A stretch of DNA of 64,000 nt from Pedobacter namyangjuensis (lineage in GTDB: Bacteria; Bacteroidota; Bacteroidia; Sphingobacteriales; Sphingobacteriaceae), in the NCBI RefSeq assembly GCF_003313325.1, contig NZ_QMHQ01000001.1, forward strand, positions 992,001-1,056,000, given 5' to 3'. Below, in pieces: positions 8,861-17,759 of the stretch. The notes beneath the pieces were generated by a model. It was not told the origin of the DNA. It did not search any database and saw nothing but the letters and a program-made list of their open reading frames with translations. The translations under genes were made by a program, and so were the position numbers. The first letter of the stretch is position 1. Each line of letters starts with the position of its first letter.

Positions 8861-11800
8861 TTAAAATGTAACATTTAAACCTGCCAAGAAAGATCTTGTA
8901 GGCGGTATTGTAGCTCCAATGGTTAAAGCTCTATTAGAGATATTTCCAGGGTTTGATACACCTTGGTTACCAGTTCCTGTAGCTTCTGGGTCAAGTCCGC
9001 CAGCTCTTACATAAGGAGAGTAAAGTAAGAAAGGGTTCTGTGCTGCTACATACACTTTAAATTTTTGCGCACCTAGTTTTTTTGCTAAAGTGTTGCTAAA
9101 AGAATAACCGAAGTTTATACTCCTAACCCTAACAAAACTTGCATCGTAATAACCTAGTGTAGACCAAGCATCGCTGGTTAAGGCCGAAGTGATTAAACCA
9201 CCAGCTACGTTTGGCGAAGGAAATGCGTTAGTTGGATTAGTAGGAGTCCAATAATCTACCGCTAATTGATTTCTTCTTCCGTCGTTAATGGTTAAATAAC
9301 CTGCCAAAGGTTGGTGTATTTGACTAATCAGTGTACCTCCAAAACGAGCGTAAACAACAAACGAGAAATCGAAACCTTTATAGCTAAAGCGATTTGTTAT
9401 ACCACCTTGAAGTTTTGCCTGTGCATTTCCAATAACATGTTTGTCATCCACGGTTAATTTTCCATCTCCGTTGTGGTCTTCTAACTTAATTTGACCAGGT
9501 ACAAAGCCGTACTGTGCAGCTTGTGCCGCCTCATCTAGCTGCCAAATTCCTAATTTTTTATAATCGAATATCGCTGTTAACGGCTGACCTACGAATAATT
9601 GAGCGTTGGTTACTTGTTTAATATCGCCATTTAAAGCAACTAATTTGTTTCTGTTAAAATAGAAGTTCAAATCTGTTCCCCAAGTAAAACCACCTTCAGA
9701 AACTATGTTTTGGCTCGATAAAGCCACCTCTAAACCTTTATTGGTTACGTTTCCGATATTAGTTAAATAAGGTTCGCTTATGCCTGATGTTGGAGGTAGC
9801 GGTACACCATACAATAACTTATCTGTTTTGGCTGTGTACCAATCTACACTACCTGTAATGCGATTATTTAACACGCCGAAATCTAAACCAATATTTGTTG
9901 TTCTGGTATATTCCCAATCTAATTTTGGATCTACAATTTTAGTTACGTAATAACCTATTTGAGATGATGGCCCATAGTTATACCTCACACCATTTGATGC
10001 AACGCCACCCAATGTACTGTAAGCAGGAACTGCTTGATTTGACGTTACACCAAAACCAGCACGTAGTTTTAAGTTCGAAACAATTTTTTGGTCTTGCATA
10101 AACGATTCGTTGCTAATGCTCCAGCCTGCCGAAACTGCAGGATATTGTTTCCACTTATTTCCGTCGCCTAATCTAGATGATCCATCGCGGCGACCGGTTA
10201 ACGTAATCATGTATTTATCATCAAACACATAGTTAGCTCTCAACATCATTGATATTAAAGTAGCTGAAGACTCGCTTCCACCTAAAATGGCAACCGGCCC
10301 AACAGAAGACTGGCCTAAATTGTACCATTGTACAAAGTCTGCAGTAATAGAGTCTTTACTAACCGTTGTATTATGGTATTGCTCACGTTCGAAACCGAAT
10401 AACGCAGTAACAGAAACGCGGTGTTTTGTTGCAAAAGTTTTATCGTAAGTTAATAAGTTATCTAACGAATATTTTGTTCCTGTACCATTGTTTACCGCTG
10501 CAGTATTGCCTAAGGCTGGTCTAAAATAACTATCTGTACCTCTAAACTGTGCACCTTCTTCTTGGTTAAAATCTAAACCTGCATTTAAACGGTATTTTAA
10601 TCCTTCTATAATCTGTACTTCGCCGTATAAACTATTAAACGTACGGAAACGACGAACTCTATCTGTCCATTGGTTATTGTTGGTATTTAGTAATAACGGG
10701 CTGTAAGTTGTATTTAAGTCATCAAGATTGCCTGCAGGTTTTTTATTTACAACTCCATCTAAGTAAGGAGAGCTTAAAGGGCTAAGGGTTAACAATGGAA
10801 AAACGTTTAATCCAAACTGTGATCCGTTAGTTATGCTGTAGTTTGTTAGGTTGTTAAAACCAACTTTAACACGCTTGCCTATTTTGAAATCGCCAGTTGC
10901 TTTGAACGAACCACGGGTAAAATCTTGGCTTGGTAAAACCGATGTTTGTTTAAAAAAACCACCACCAACAGAGAATTGGCCTTGTTCGTTACCACCAGAT
11001 ACGCTAATGTTGTTGTCGGTAATGTAGCCGTCTTTATACATTAAATCTTGCCAATCTGTATTTCGGTTTTCCGCAATACCTTGTTTTTCATCAGCAAGAT
11101 AATCCTGGGCGTATACCGAATAGTCACGCAGTGCACGATATTGGTCTGCATCATATACGTTATATTTTTTGGTAATCTGACTTATGCCATAATAACTATT
11201 GAAAGAAACCCGAGTGTCTCCTGCGATACCACGTTTAGTAGTAATTAAAACTACACCGTTTGCACCTCTAGATCCGTAAATAGCAGTAGCCGAAGCATCT
11301 TTTAAAACATCTAAACTAGCTATATCATCAGGGTTGATGTCGTTTAAAGTGCCGCCGTAAGGAATTCCGTCTACCACAAATAATGGATCGTTGGAAGCGT
11401 TGATTGAACGTTCTCCACGAATACGTATTTGAGCGCCAGCTCCCGGTCTTGTACCAACCGATTGTACTTCCACACCAGCCATTCGTCCTTGCAAAGCTTG
11501 CTGAATGTTTGCTGCGGGCACTTCCTTAATAGCTGATCCGCTTAAAGAAACAACCGAACCGGTAACATCTCGTCTTTTTTGCGTGCCATAACCGATAACT
11601 ACAACTTCATTAAGGTTTTTTGAGTCTGGAGTTAAGTTAACATTATAAGTGCTCACTCCCGGTTTAATAGTTATCTCTTGAGATGGGTATCCGATAAAAG
11701 ATACAATAAAGGTTTTGTCATTTTCAGTAGTATTGATACTGAAATTTCCCTCGTTGTCTGTTACGGTTACTCTGCCAGAAGTAGTAAGCTTAACGCCAGC

Positions 11801-11941
11801 ACCAGGTAAGGGAAGATTTTTTTCGTCTACAACTTTACCCTTCAAGGCATTTTGGGCAAAAAGTAGGGTTGGGGTTAAGCCTATCAAAAATAAAGATAGG
11901 ACTAGCCATTTAACAAAAGTTTTTTGTCTAGGTTTTTTCAT
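8861..11941 (-). CDS. SusC/RagA-family TonB-linked outer membrane transporter
   Basis: 1026 residues. A signal peptide (to about FAQ30) is followed by a carboxypeptidase-regulatory-like domain (LKGKVVDEKNLPLPGAGV, residues ~33-110). The plug domain follows (~110-230), with VVVIGYGTQKRRDVTGS and PLFVVDGIPYGG. A long beta-barrel ends in LAGLNVTF with a terminal Phe, as expected for an outer-membrane barrel. It imports oligosaccharides with the SusD partner, energised by TonB. It is the first gene of the susC-susD-GH10 unit. Its upstream region (11942-12259) has a full LacI-type operator about 135 bp before the start and a half-site further out. The substrate is inferred to be xylo-oligosaccharides. 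Confidence 0.96.
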   Translation of the reverse strand: MKKPRQKTFVKWLVLSLFLIGLTPTLLFAQNALKGKVVDEKNLPLPGAGVKLTTSGRVTVTDNEGNFSINTTENDKTFIVSFIGYPSQEITIKPGVSTYNVNLTPDSKNLNEVVVIGYGTQKRRDVTGSVVSLSGSAIKEVPAANIQQALQGRMAGVEVQSVGTRPGAGAQIRIRGERSINASNDPLFVVDGIPYGGTLNDINPDDIASLDVLKDASATAIYGSRGANGVVLITTKRGIAGDTRVSFNSYYGISQITKKYNVYDADQYRALRDYSVYAQDYLADEKQGIAENRNTDWQDLMYKDGYITDNNISVSGGNEQGQFSVGGGFFKQTSVLPSQDFTRGSFKATGDFKIGKRVKVGFNNLTNYSITNGSQFGLNVFPLLTLSPLSSPYLDGVVNKKPAGNLDDLNTTYSPLLLNTNNNQWTDRVRRFRTFNSLYGEVQIIEGLKYRLNAGLDFNQEEGAQFRGTDSYFRPALGNTAAVNNGTGTKYSLDNLLTYDKTFATKHRVSVTALFGFEREQYHNTTVSKDSITADFVQWYNLGQSSVGPVAILGGSESSATLISMMLRANYVFDDKYMITLTGRRDGSSRLGDGNKWKQYPAVSAGWSISNESFMQDQKIVSNLKLRAGFGVTSNQAVPAYSTLGGVASNGVRYNYGPSSQIGYYVTKIVDPKLDWEYTRTTNIGLDFGVLNNRITGSVDWYTAKTDKLLYGVPLPPTSGISEPYLTNIGNVTNKGLEVALSSQNIVSEGGFTWGTDLNFYFNRNKLVALNGDIKQVTNAQLFVGQPLTAIFDYKKLGIWQLDEAAQAAQYGFVPGQIKLEDHNGDGKLTVDDKHVIGNAQAKLQGGITNRFSYKGFDFSFVVYARFGGTLISQIHQPLAGYLTINDGRRNQLAVDYWTPTNPTNAFPSPNVAGGLITSALTSDAWSTLGYYDASFVRVRSINFGYSFSNTLAKKLGAQKFKVYVAAQNPFLLYSPYVRAGGLDPEATGTGNQGVSNPGNISNRALTIGATIPPTRSFLAGLNVTF

Positions 11942-12073
11942 ACAAGGTTTAATTTAAGTCGCAATGTTTTTAACTGCTTTCTAAATAACCTTAAGTTTTG
12001 TTCGCTTTCAAGAGTGGCGAAATTTGCTTAAGTATATTTGGTTAATATAAAAGTAGAAATTAAAAATTCAATT

Positions 12074-12087
12074 TGCAACCGATTGCA
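12074..12087. promoter_or_regulatory. LacI/GalR-type operator, copy 2 (susC promoter region)
   Basis: TGCAACCGATTGCA, identical to the copy at 1591, located 133 bp upstream of the susC start codon. Exact recurrence of a 14-bp palindrome in two control regions of one functional locus is strong evidence for a shared regulator. Confidence 0.74.
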
Positions 12088-12138
12088 TAAAAATTTATTT
12101 TTTTATTCATTTTACCTAAAATAAAGGTTAATAGGTAT

Positions 12139-12152
12139 TTATACCGATTGCA
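12139..12152. promoter_or_regulatory. Partial LacI-type operator (right half-site)
   Basis: The last ten bases match the operator (ACCGATTGCA) but the left half is degenerate (11 of 14 positions in all). It lies 65 bp from the full site at 12074, about six helical turns, so it may be an auxiliary site or chance. Confidence 0.35.
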
Positions 12153-12204
12153 TTACGTCGATATAAATTTTACTAGATTTTGATGTAGTAACAAATAACT
12201 TCGT

Positions 12205-12233
12205 AAAAAAAGCCTATCTATTGATAGGCTTTT
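12205..12233 (-). terminator. Rho-independent terminator of the uxuA unit
   Basis: An 11-bp perfect stem (12208-12218 with 12223-12233) with a 4-nt loop. Read on the minus strand it is followed by a T-run, and it begins 27 bp after the uxuA stop. Confidence 0.82.
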
Positions 12234-12259
12234 AGGTGTGTGTTTTATTTAAAGACTGT

Positions 12260-13423
12260 CTAAATCGATTGGCCAATTCCCAATTCAAGTCCCCTTAGTT
12301 CTGCCAGCCCTTTTAAACTGCCAATAGCAGAATAACCTGGGTAAGGGTTTTTATCTAAATCGTCTAACATTTGATGTCCGTGGTCCGGCCTCATAGGAAT
12401 TTGTCTTCCTTCCTTACGCATTAGTAAAATGGCTTCTCTAACCAAAGCATACATGTTTGCGTTCCCCTCTAAATGATTGGCCTCGTAAAAATTCCCTTCA
12501 TCATCTCTCTGTGTGCTCCTCAGGTGCAAAAAGAAAATGCGAGAACCTAGGCGATTAATCATCCCTGGTAGGTCATTATCTGGTCTTGCGCCAAATGAAC
12601 CACTGCAGAAACAAAAACCATTAGACTTTGCAGGTACCTTTTTGGCAATGTAATTTGCATCTGCTTCCGTACTCATAATTCTTGGTAAGCCTAAAATTGG
12701 ATACGGCGGATCATCTGGATGTATGGCCAACTGCATCTCTAGTGCATCTGTAACGGGGGTAATCTCTTCTAAGAATTTGCAAAGGTTATGTCTCAAAATT
12801 TCAGGAGTTATGCCTTTGTAACTATCCAATAATGCCAATACTTGTTCAGGCTTAAACATATCCTTACTGCCCGGCAAGCCCTGTAGGCAACTGTTTTTCA
12901 GCTCTGCTATTTCCTGTTCACTAAGCTTTTCAAAATGATTAGTTGCTTTTTCTATTTCTTGAGCGGTGTAATCATCCTGGGCGTTAGGTCTTTTTAGAAT
13001 GAATAAATCGAATGCGATAAAAGCTTTTTTCTCAAATCTTAACGCTAATGCGCCTGTATCGGTTTTATACTTTAAATTGGTTCTCATCCAATCTAATACC
13101 GGCATAAAATTGTAAGTAATTACTTTTACATCGCACTGCGAAAGGTTTTTTAAACTCTCGACATAATTGGATATGTAAAGTTTATAGTCGCCATTTCGTT
13201 TTTTTATGTCCTCGTGTACTGGTAAACTCTCTACCACACTCCAAGTCATATTATGCTTTTCAACTTCTTGCTTCCTTTTTTTAATTTCCTCTATGGTCCA
13301 AACCTGGCCAACAGGGATATGATGCAACGCTGTTACTACTCCCGTACAGCCTGCTTGTAAAATATCTGCTAAGCTTACAATGTCTTCCGGGCCATACCAT
13401 CGCATTGTTTGAATCATTTTCAT
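12260..13423 (-). CDS. uxuA: Mannonate dehydratase
   Basis: 387 residues, a normal length for UxuA. It opens with [21 protein letters not shown] and contains [11 protein letters not shown], the metal-site regions [15 protein letters not shown] and IFFLHLRST, and [10 protein letters not shown] near the C-terminus, all characteristic of the family. It dehydrates D-mannonate to 2-keto-3-deoxygluconate in the cytoplasm, with a divalent metal, in hexuronate catabolism. It lies 18 bp downstream of an SDR gene that likely makes mannonate from fructuronate. With the xylan genes alongside, it suggests that glucuronate side chains of glucuronoxylan are used. No kdgK, kdgA, uxaC or alpha-glucuronidase gene is present in this window. 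Confidence 0.96.
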   Translation of the reverse strand: MKMIQTMRWYGPEDIVSLADILQAGCTGVVTALHHIPVGQVWTIEEIKKRKQEVEKHNMTWSVVESLPVHEDIKKRNGDYKLYISNYVESLKNLSQCDVKVITYNFMPVLDWMRTNLKYKTDTGALALRFEKKAFIAFDLFILKRPNAQDDYTAQEIEKATNHFEKLSEQEIAELKNSCLQGLPGSKDMFKPEQVLALLDSYKGITPEILRHNLCKFLEEITPVTDALEMQLAIHPDDPPYPILGLPRIMSTEADANYIAKKVPAKSNGFCFCSGSFGARPDNDLPGMINRLGSRIFFLHLRSTQRDDEGNFYEANHLEGNANMYALVREAILLMRKEGRQIPMRPDHGHQMLDDLDKNPYPGYSAIGSLKGLAELRGLELGIGQSI

Positions 13424-13441
13424 GTTAATGCTAATTAAATT

Positions 13442-14182
13442 TTAGAAACCTATTGAATTACCGCCATCTACAGGCATAACAACACCTGTAACATATTTTG
13501 CGCTATTTGAGCAGAAGAAATATACTGCTTCTGCAACATCCGCCGGCTCGCCCATTTTGCCCATTGGCGTTCTGGAGAAAACCTTGTTTTTTCTCTCGGG
13601 ATCTGCATTTAAGGCTTTTGCAGACATTGCCGTTTTGATAAAACCCGGTGCAACGCAATTAACACGTATGCCCAAAGGTGATAATTCTGTAGCCATTGCT
13701 CGTGTCATTCCCTCTATTCCCGTTTTTGCTGCAGAGTAGGCGATAACCTTTGGAATGCCATATTGCGCTGCCATTGAACTTATATTTATTATACATCCAC
13801 TATGTGTGGGAAGCATTTTTTTTACCACTTCTCTGCTAATGGCAAACACTGCCGATAGATTGGTCTGTATAATATTATCAAACTCTTCATCTGTAACTTC
13901 TATAAAAGGCTTTTTTTGGTTGATGCCAGCATTATTTACAAGGATGTCAATATTTCCGTACTCATTTTCTATTTCTGATATCAATGTAGGAATTTCCTTC
14001 AGATTTTTTAAATCAAAAACTTTGTAACTGCAGTTTTCTTCAAAAGATTCAGTGGCTTCTTTGAGTTTTTCTTCATTTCTGCCTATCATCACAACATGTA
14101 TGTTGTTGCTAGAGAGCTTCTCTGTTATTGCTAATCCCAGTCCGGTTGCACCGCCAGTTACTATTGCCAATTTCTTGTTCAT
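13442..14182 (-). CDS. SDR-family oxidoreductase, probable D-mannonate oxidoreductase (fructuronate reductase)
   Basis: 246 residues, classical short-chain dehydrogenase. The N-terminal TGGATGLG motif binds NAD(P), NNAG is at 83-86, and the catalytic set is Ser135/136, Tyr149 and Lys153 (YSAAK). The C-terminal PVDGGNS is typical of the family. Its family does not fix the substrate. It is the first gene of a two-gene unit with uxuA, and in many Bacteroidota an SDR takes the place of the long-chain UxuB, so reduction of fructuronate to mannonate is the likely reaction. A LacI-type operator lies 46 bp upstream of the start. A gluconate-5-dehydrogenase-like activity is the main alternative. Confidence 0.8.
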   Translation of the reverse strand: MNKKLAIVTGGATGLGLAITEKLSSNNIHVVMIGRNEEKLKEATESFEENCSYKVFDLKNLKEIPTLISEIENEYGNIDILVNNAGINQKKPFIEVTDEEFDNIIQTNLSAVFAISREVVKKMLPTHSGCIINISSMAAQYGIPKVIAYSAAKTGIEGMTRAMATELSPLGIRVNCVAPGFIKTAMSAKALNADPERKNKVFSRTPMGKMGEPADVAEAVYFFCSNSAKYVTGVVMPVDGGNSIGF

Positions 14183-14227
14183 TACAAATAAGGTTATGCT
14201 GCTAAAGTAAACTTAAAATTTACAAAA

Positions 14228-14241
14228 TACAATCGGTTGCA
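14228..14241. promoter_or_regulatory. LacI/GalR-type operator, copy 3
   Basis: TACAATCGGTTGCA; read on the minus strand it is TGCAACCGATTGTA, one mismatch from the other two sites. It lies in the 111-bp divergent region between the SDR-uxuA unit and the unknown TonB operon, 46 bp and 53 bp from the two starts, so it could act on either. Confidence 0.66.
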
Positions 14242-14293
14242 TTGATTTATTGTATTGTTTTATTAAAAATAAACTATAACTTGTATATAAATT

Positions 14294-15019
14294 ATGCTCA
14301 CAAAAAAATCAATAATTACTTTAACAGTAATCCTCTCGTCAGGATGGAATTTTCTATTCGCTCAAAATCTTGATAGAGATTCTTTAGCAAAGCTTTCATA
14401 CAACAATGCATTGTCATTCTACAGGGTTTCGCTTAACGAAAATGTAAGATTTGTTAATGGCGAAACTTATTATAGCTACGGTACAAATGTTGGAGGATCT
14501 GCTGTATTTGGGGATAGCACGTTTGTCAACGGAACGTTAGTTTATGAAGGTTTAACCTACATTGAAATTCCATTAATGTATGATTTGTATATTGATAAAT
14601 TGGTTTCCGTAACAAATACTGGTGCTTTTAGCATAGTTTCGGAAAAAATAGATCAATTTAGAATGGGCTCGCATTCTTTTATTAATCTTGAATCTATCGT
14701 TTTAGATAAAAAGAATGTGTCTGGATTTTTTGAAGTGAAGTACAAGGGAAAGTTAGGCGTCTATGTCAAACACCGTCGTGAGCTCAAGTTCTCCTTAAAT
14801 AAGGAAACACCATATTATTTCAATCCAAAAAAGCTATTGTATGTGGAAATGAATAATAACTTGCATGAAGTTAGCAATGAGTCTTCTTTGCTAAACATTT
14901 TTTCAAATAAAAAGAAAGAAGTTATTCAATACGTAAGAGAAAACGGTTTAAAATTTAAACAAGATCCTGAAAAGTTTACAGTGGAAGTGGTAAAGTACTA
15001 TGAGCGTTTAATTTTATGA
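14294..15019 (+). CDS. Conserved-looking secreted protein of unknown function, first gene of TonB/DUF4249 operon
   Basis: 241 residues. An N-terminal signal peptide (hydrophobic stretch ending near LFAQ24) and no membrane segment after it, so it is likely periplasmic or outer-membrane attached. The middle is beta-rich (GETYYSYGTNVGGSAVFGD). The C-terminal ~45 residues are charged and helical (NIFSNKKKEVIQYVREN, KYYERL). I do not recognise a named domain. Its stop overlaps the start of the TonB receptor gene (ATGA at 15016-15019), so the two are translationally coupled and it probably works with the receptor. A LacI-type site lies 53 bp upstream. Confidence 0.75.
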   Translation: MLTKKSIITLTVILSSGWNFLFAQNLDRDSLAKLSYNNALSFYRVSLNENVRFVNGETYYSYGTNVGGSAVFGDSTFVNGTLVYEGLTYIEIPLMYDLYIDKLVSVTNTGAFSIVSEKIDQFRMGSHSFINLESIVLDKKNVSGFFEVKYKGKLGVYVKHRRELKFSLNKETPYYFNPKKLLYVEMNNNLHEVSNESSLLNIFSNKKKEVIQYVRENGLKFKQDPEKFTVEVVKYYERLIL

Positions 15020-17757
15020 GAAGTTTATTTTTAGCCTTTATTTTTTTCTGCGTGTCGATTGCTTATGTTTCTGCGCAAGAAACAAAAATAGACGTAAATT
15101 TTACGCGGACATCTGCTACTGAAGTTGCTAAATCTTTATCGATAAAAACACAACTTAAATTTTATTATAAAACAGAGGTTTTAGATACAATTTATATTAC
15201 TAAAAAAATTGATGACCAGCCATTTAATTTGGCGCTTAAAAATATTTTCGAAGGAACGAATATTAAGTACACTATTTACAAGAATGCTGTTTATCTAACT
15301 CTCGGTGAGCCTTTAGGTACAGCAATTGCGGAGGAATTTTATGAAGATAATAAGACTGTTGAAGATGTTGCCAGTTTTATAACTATTGTTGACGATAGAA
15401 AAAATTTAAATGCAACTACACCTAATAAGCTCTATGAAATCGGAATCAAGTCGGGTAGGGCGAGAGACAAAATTACTGTTGATGGCTATGTGCGAGAAGC
15501 TACAACAGGTAATGTAATAGCTGGTGCTAAAATTTTATCTTCAAACGGTAATGTAAGTGCCAACTCAAACCAACTCGGCTATTATTCAATCGTTCTTCCA
15601 GCGGGAAAAACAAATATTATCATTACGGCGCCCGGTAAGGATTTAACTACAAGGACTTTGCTGGTGCACTCGAGCGGAAGATTAAACTTTGAAGTTAAGG
15701 AAAGAATACTGACACTGAAAGAAATCAATATCTTAGCAAACAAGGCATCAGTTGTAAAAAGCACTGAGATGGGCACCAATAAAATAGATTTAAAAGCGCT
15801 AAAGAAAATACCAGCACTTTTTGGAGAGCCAGATGTACTTAGGGCTGTACTAACCTTGCCAGGGGTGCAATCTGTTGGCGAAGCCAGTACAGGGTTTAAT
15901 GTAAGGGGCGGTTCAACAGATCAGAATTTGATTTTGCTTAATGATGCAACAATATACAACCCTTCCCACTTCTTTGGCTTCTTTTCTGCGTTTAACCCAG
16001 ATTTGGTAAAAGATGTGCAACTCTATAAAAGTACCATCCCCGAGAAGTTTGGTGGACGTTTGTCTTCTGTCTTGGAAGTAAACAACAGAGAAGGGAACAA
16101 GGATAAACTTTCTGGATCAGCCGGAATCGGAATTATTACCAGTAGAGTTAGCTTGGAGGGACCAATTGTTAAAGACAAAACTTCGTTTATAGTTGGTGCT
16201 AGAGGAACCTACGCAGATTGGTTGCTTAAATTACTTCCAGAAGAATACGAAAATAGTGCAGCATCATTCTATGATTTTAATTTAGGCATTAGCCATCAGT
16301 TTAATAAGAATAATCAGCTTATCATAAATGGATATTACAGTAAAGATGAATTTAAGTTAAATAGCGACACTAGTTACAGCTACAGCAATAAAAATGCATC
16401 TATAAAATGGAAACACAACTTTAGCGAAAAGTTAAATATGGACGTTACACTCGGTACAGATCTTTATAATTATGATATTTCGAGCGATGTAAATCCTGTG
16501 AATGCTTATAAACTGAAGTTTGATATTAAACAGAAAAATTTCAAAACTGATTTTGTTTATGGACTGAACAATACGCATACACTTAAATTTGGACTATCTG
16601 CCATAAATTACAACCTGAGCCCTGGCGAATTTAAACCATTTGGTTCAGAATCTTTGGTGATTAGCGATGTTGTGCCCGACGAACAAGCGCTTGAAAGTGC
16701 AATCTACTTGGGAGACGAAATTGCCATTAATGATAAATTTTCTGTAAATATGGGTGTTAGGTATTCAGTTTATAACTACCTGGGTCCTCAAACAGTGAGG
16801 GAGTATGCACCAAATTTGCCGATAAATGATGATAATGTTATCGGCGAAAAAAGTTTCGGAAAAAATAAAGTAGTTAATACCTATCACGCACCAGAATTTA
16901 GATTGGCTGCAAGGTATCTCTTGGCGAATGATTTTTCTATAAAAGCATCTTTTAATACATTAAGACAATATATCCATTTGCTCTCCAATACAACTGCAAT
17001 CGCTCCGACAGATATCTACAAATTAAGTGATCCAACTATTAAACCCCAGCAAGGAAATCAGCTATCACTAGGCCTTTATAAAAATTTAGCTTCGCAGTCG
17101 GTAGAACTGTCGGTTGAGGGCTATTACAAACAGTTGAAAGACTATCTAGATTACAAAAGTGGTGCAAGCTTGGTAATGAATCAGCATATAGAAACCGATG
17201 TGTTAGGTACACGTGGTAAAGCATACGGAATAGAGTTTTTTGTGAAGAAAAATGCAGGTAAACTTACCGGCTGGATGAGTTATGCATTTTCTAGAACAAT
17301 GCTGAAGATGGACGATCCTTTAAACGATTCTCCAATTAATGACGGTGAATATTATCCGGCAAATCATGACAAACCTCATTCATTTAATTTTACGGGTAAT
17401 TACGCTTTCAAAAGAAGATACAGCCTATCGTTGAACGTTACCTACAGTACAGGTAGGCCAATAACCTTACCAATAGCGAAATACGTGTATGGTGGTAGTG
17501 AGCGGGTTTATTATTCTGATAGGAACGCCTATAGAATACCAGATTACTTCAGAACCGATATAGCATTTAACATTGAAGGCAACCACAAAATAAATCAAAC
17601 ATTTCATAATTCGTTTACTTTCGGATTGTATAACATAACGGGTAGAAAAAATGCATATTCAACTTATTTTAGCAATGATAATGGTGTTATTAACGGATTT
17701 AAACTGTCGATATTTGCATCTATAATGCCATTCGTTAGTTATAATATTAAATTTTAA
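15016..17757 (+). CDS. TonB-dependent outer membrane receptor with STN domain
   Basis: 913 residues. After a signal peptide (to about SAQ21) comes an STN domain (~22-95: KIDVNFTRTSATEVAKSL, LKFYYKTEVL), a carboxypeptidase-regulatory-like domain (~155-230) and a plug (~245-360) with GVQSVGEASTGFNVRGGS, and then a beta-barrel ending in YNIKF. STN domains usually pass a signal to an inner-membrane anti-sigma factor, but no sigma/anti-sigma pair is encoded anywhere in the window. It lacks the SusC-type plug signature and has no SusD beside it. It overlaps the upstream gene by 4 bp and is 2 bp from the DUF4249 gene, so one transcript is likely. The transported substrate is unknown. Confidence 0.9.
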   Translation: MRSLFLAFIFFCVSIAYVSAQETKIDVNFTRTSATEVAKSLSIKTQLKFYYKTEVLDTIYITKKIDDQPFNLALKNIFEGTNIKYTIYKNAVYLTLGEPLGTAIAEEFYEDNKTVEDVASFITIVDDRKNLNATTPNKLYEIGIKSGRARDKITVDGYVREATTGNVIAGAKILSSNGNVSANSNQLGYYSIVLPAGKTNIIITAPGKDLTTRTLLVHSSGRLNFEVKERILTLKEINILANKASVVKSTEMGTNKIDLKALKKIPALFGEPDVLRAVLTLPGVQSVGEASTGFNVRGGSTDQNLILLNDATIYNPSHFFGFFSAFNPDLVKDVQLYKSTIPEKFGGRLSSVLEVNNREGNKDKLSGSAGIGIITSRVSLEGPIVKDKTSFIVGARGTYADWLLKLLPEEYENSAASFYDFNLGISHQFNKNNQLIINGYYSKDEFKLNSDTSYSYSNKNASIKWKHNFSEKLNMDVTLGTDLYNYDISSDVNPVNAYKLKFDIKQKNFKTDFVYGLNNTHTLKFGLSAINYNLSPGEFKPFGSESLVISDVVPDEQALESAIYLGDEIAINDKFSVNMGVRYSVYNYLGPQTVREYAPNLPINDDNVIGEKSFGKNKVVNTYHAPEFRLAARYLLANDFSIKASFNTLRQYIHLLSNTTAIAPTDIYKLSDPTIKPQQGNQLSLGLYKNLASQSVELSVEGYYKQLKDYLDYKSGASLVMNQHIETDVLGTRGKAYGIEFFVKKNAGKLTGWMSYAFSRTMLKMDDPLNDSPINDGEYYPANHDKPHSFNFTGNYAFKRRYSLSLNVTYSTGRPITLPIAKYVYGGSERVYYSDRNAYRIPDYFRTDIAFNIEGNHKINQTFHNSFTFGLYNITGRKNAYSTYFSNDNGVINGFKLSIFASIMPFVSYNIKF

Positions 17758-17759
17758 TT

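Larger units (their letters stand above)
11942..12259. other. Intergenic control region between uxuA end and susC start
   Basis: 318 bp without a gene. It holds the terminator of the uxuA unit (12205-12233), one full LacI-type operator (12074-12087) and a partial second site (12139-12152). The rest is AT-rich. I found no convincing minus-strand TTTG / TAnnTTTG promoter for susC. Confidence 0.7.

Noticed and set aside
12033..12040. TATATTTG as a plus-strand promoter between susC and uxuA
   Set aside because: It fits the -7 consensus, but no plus-strand gene follows, so it is probably chance in AT-rich DNA.
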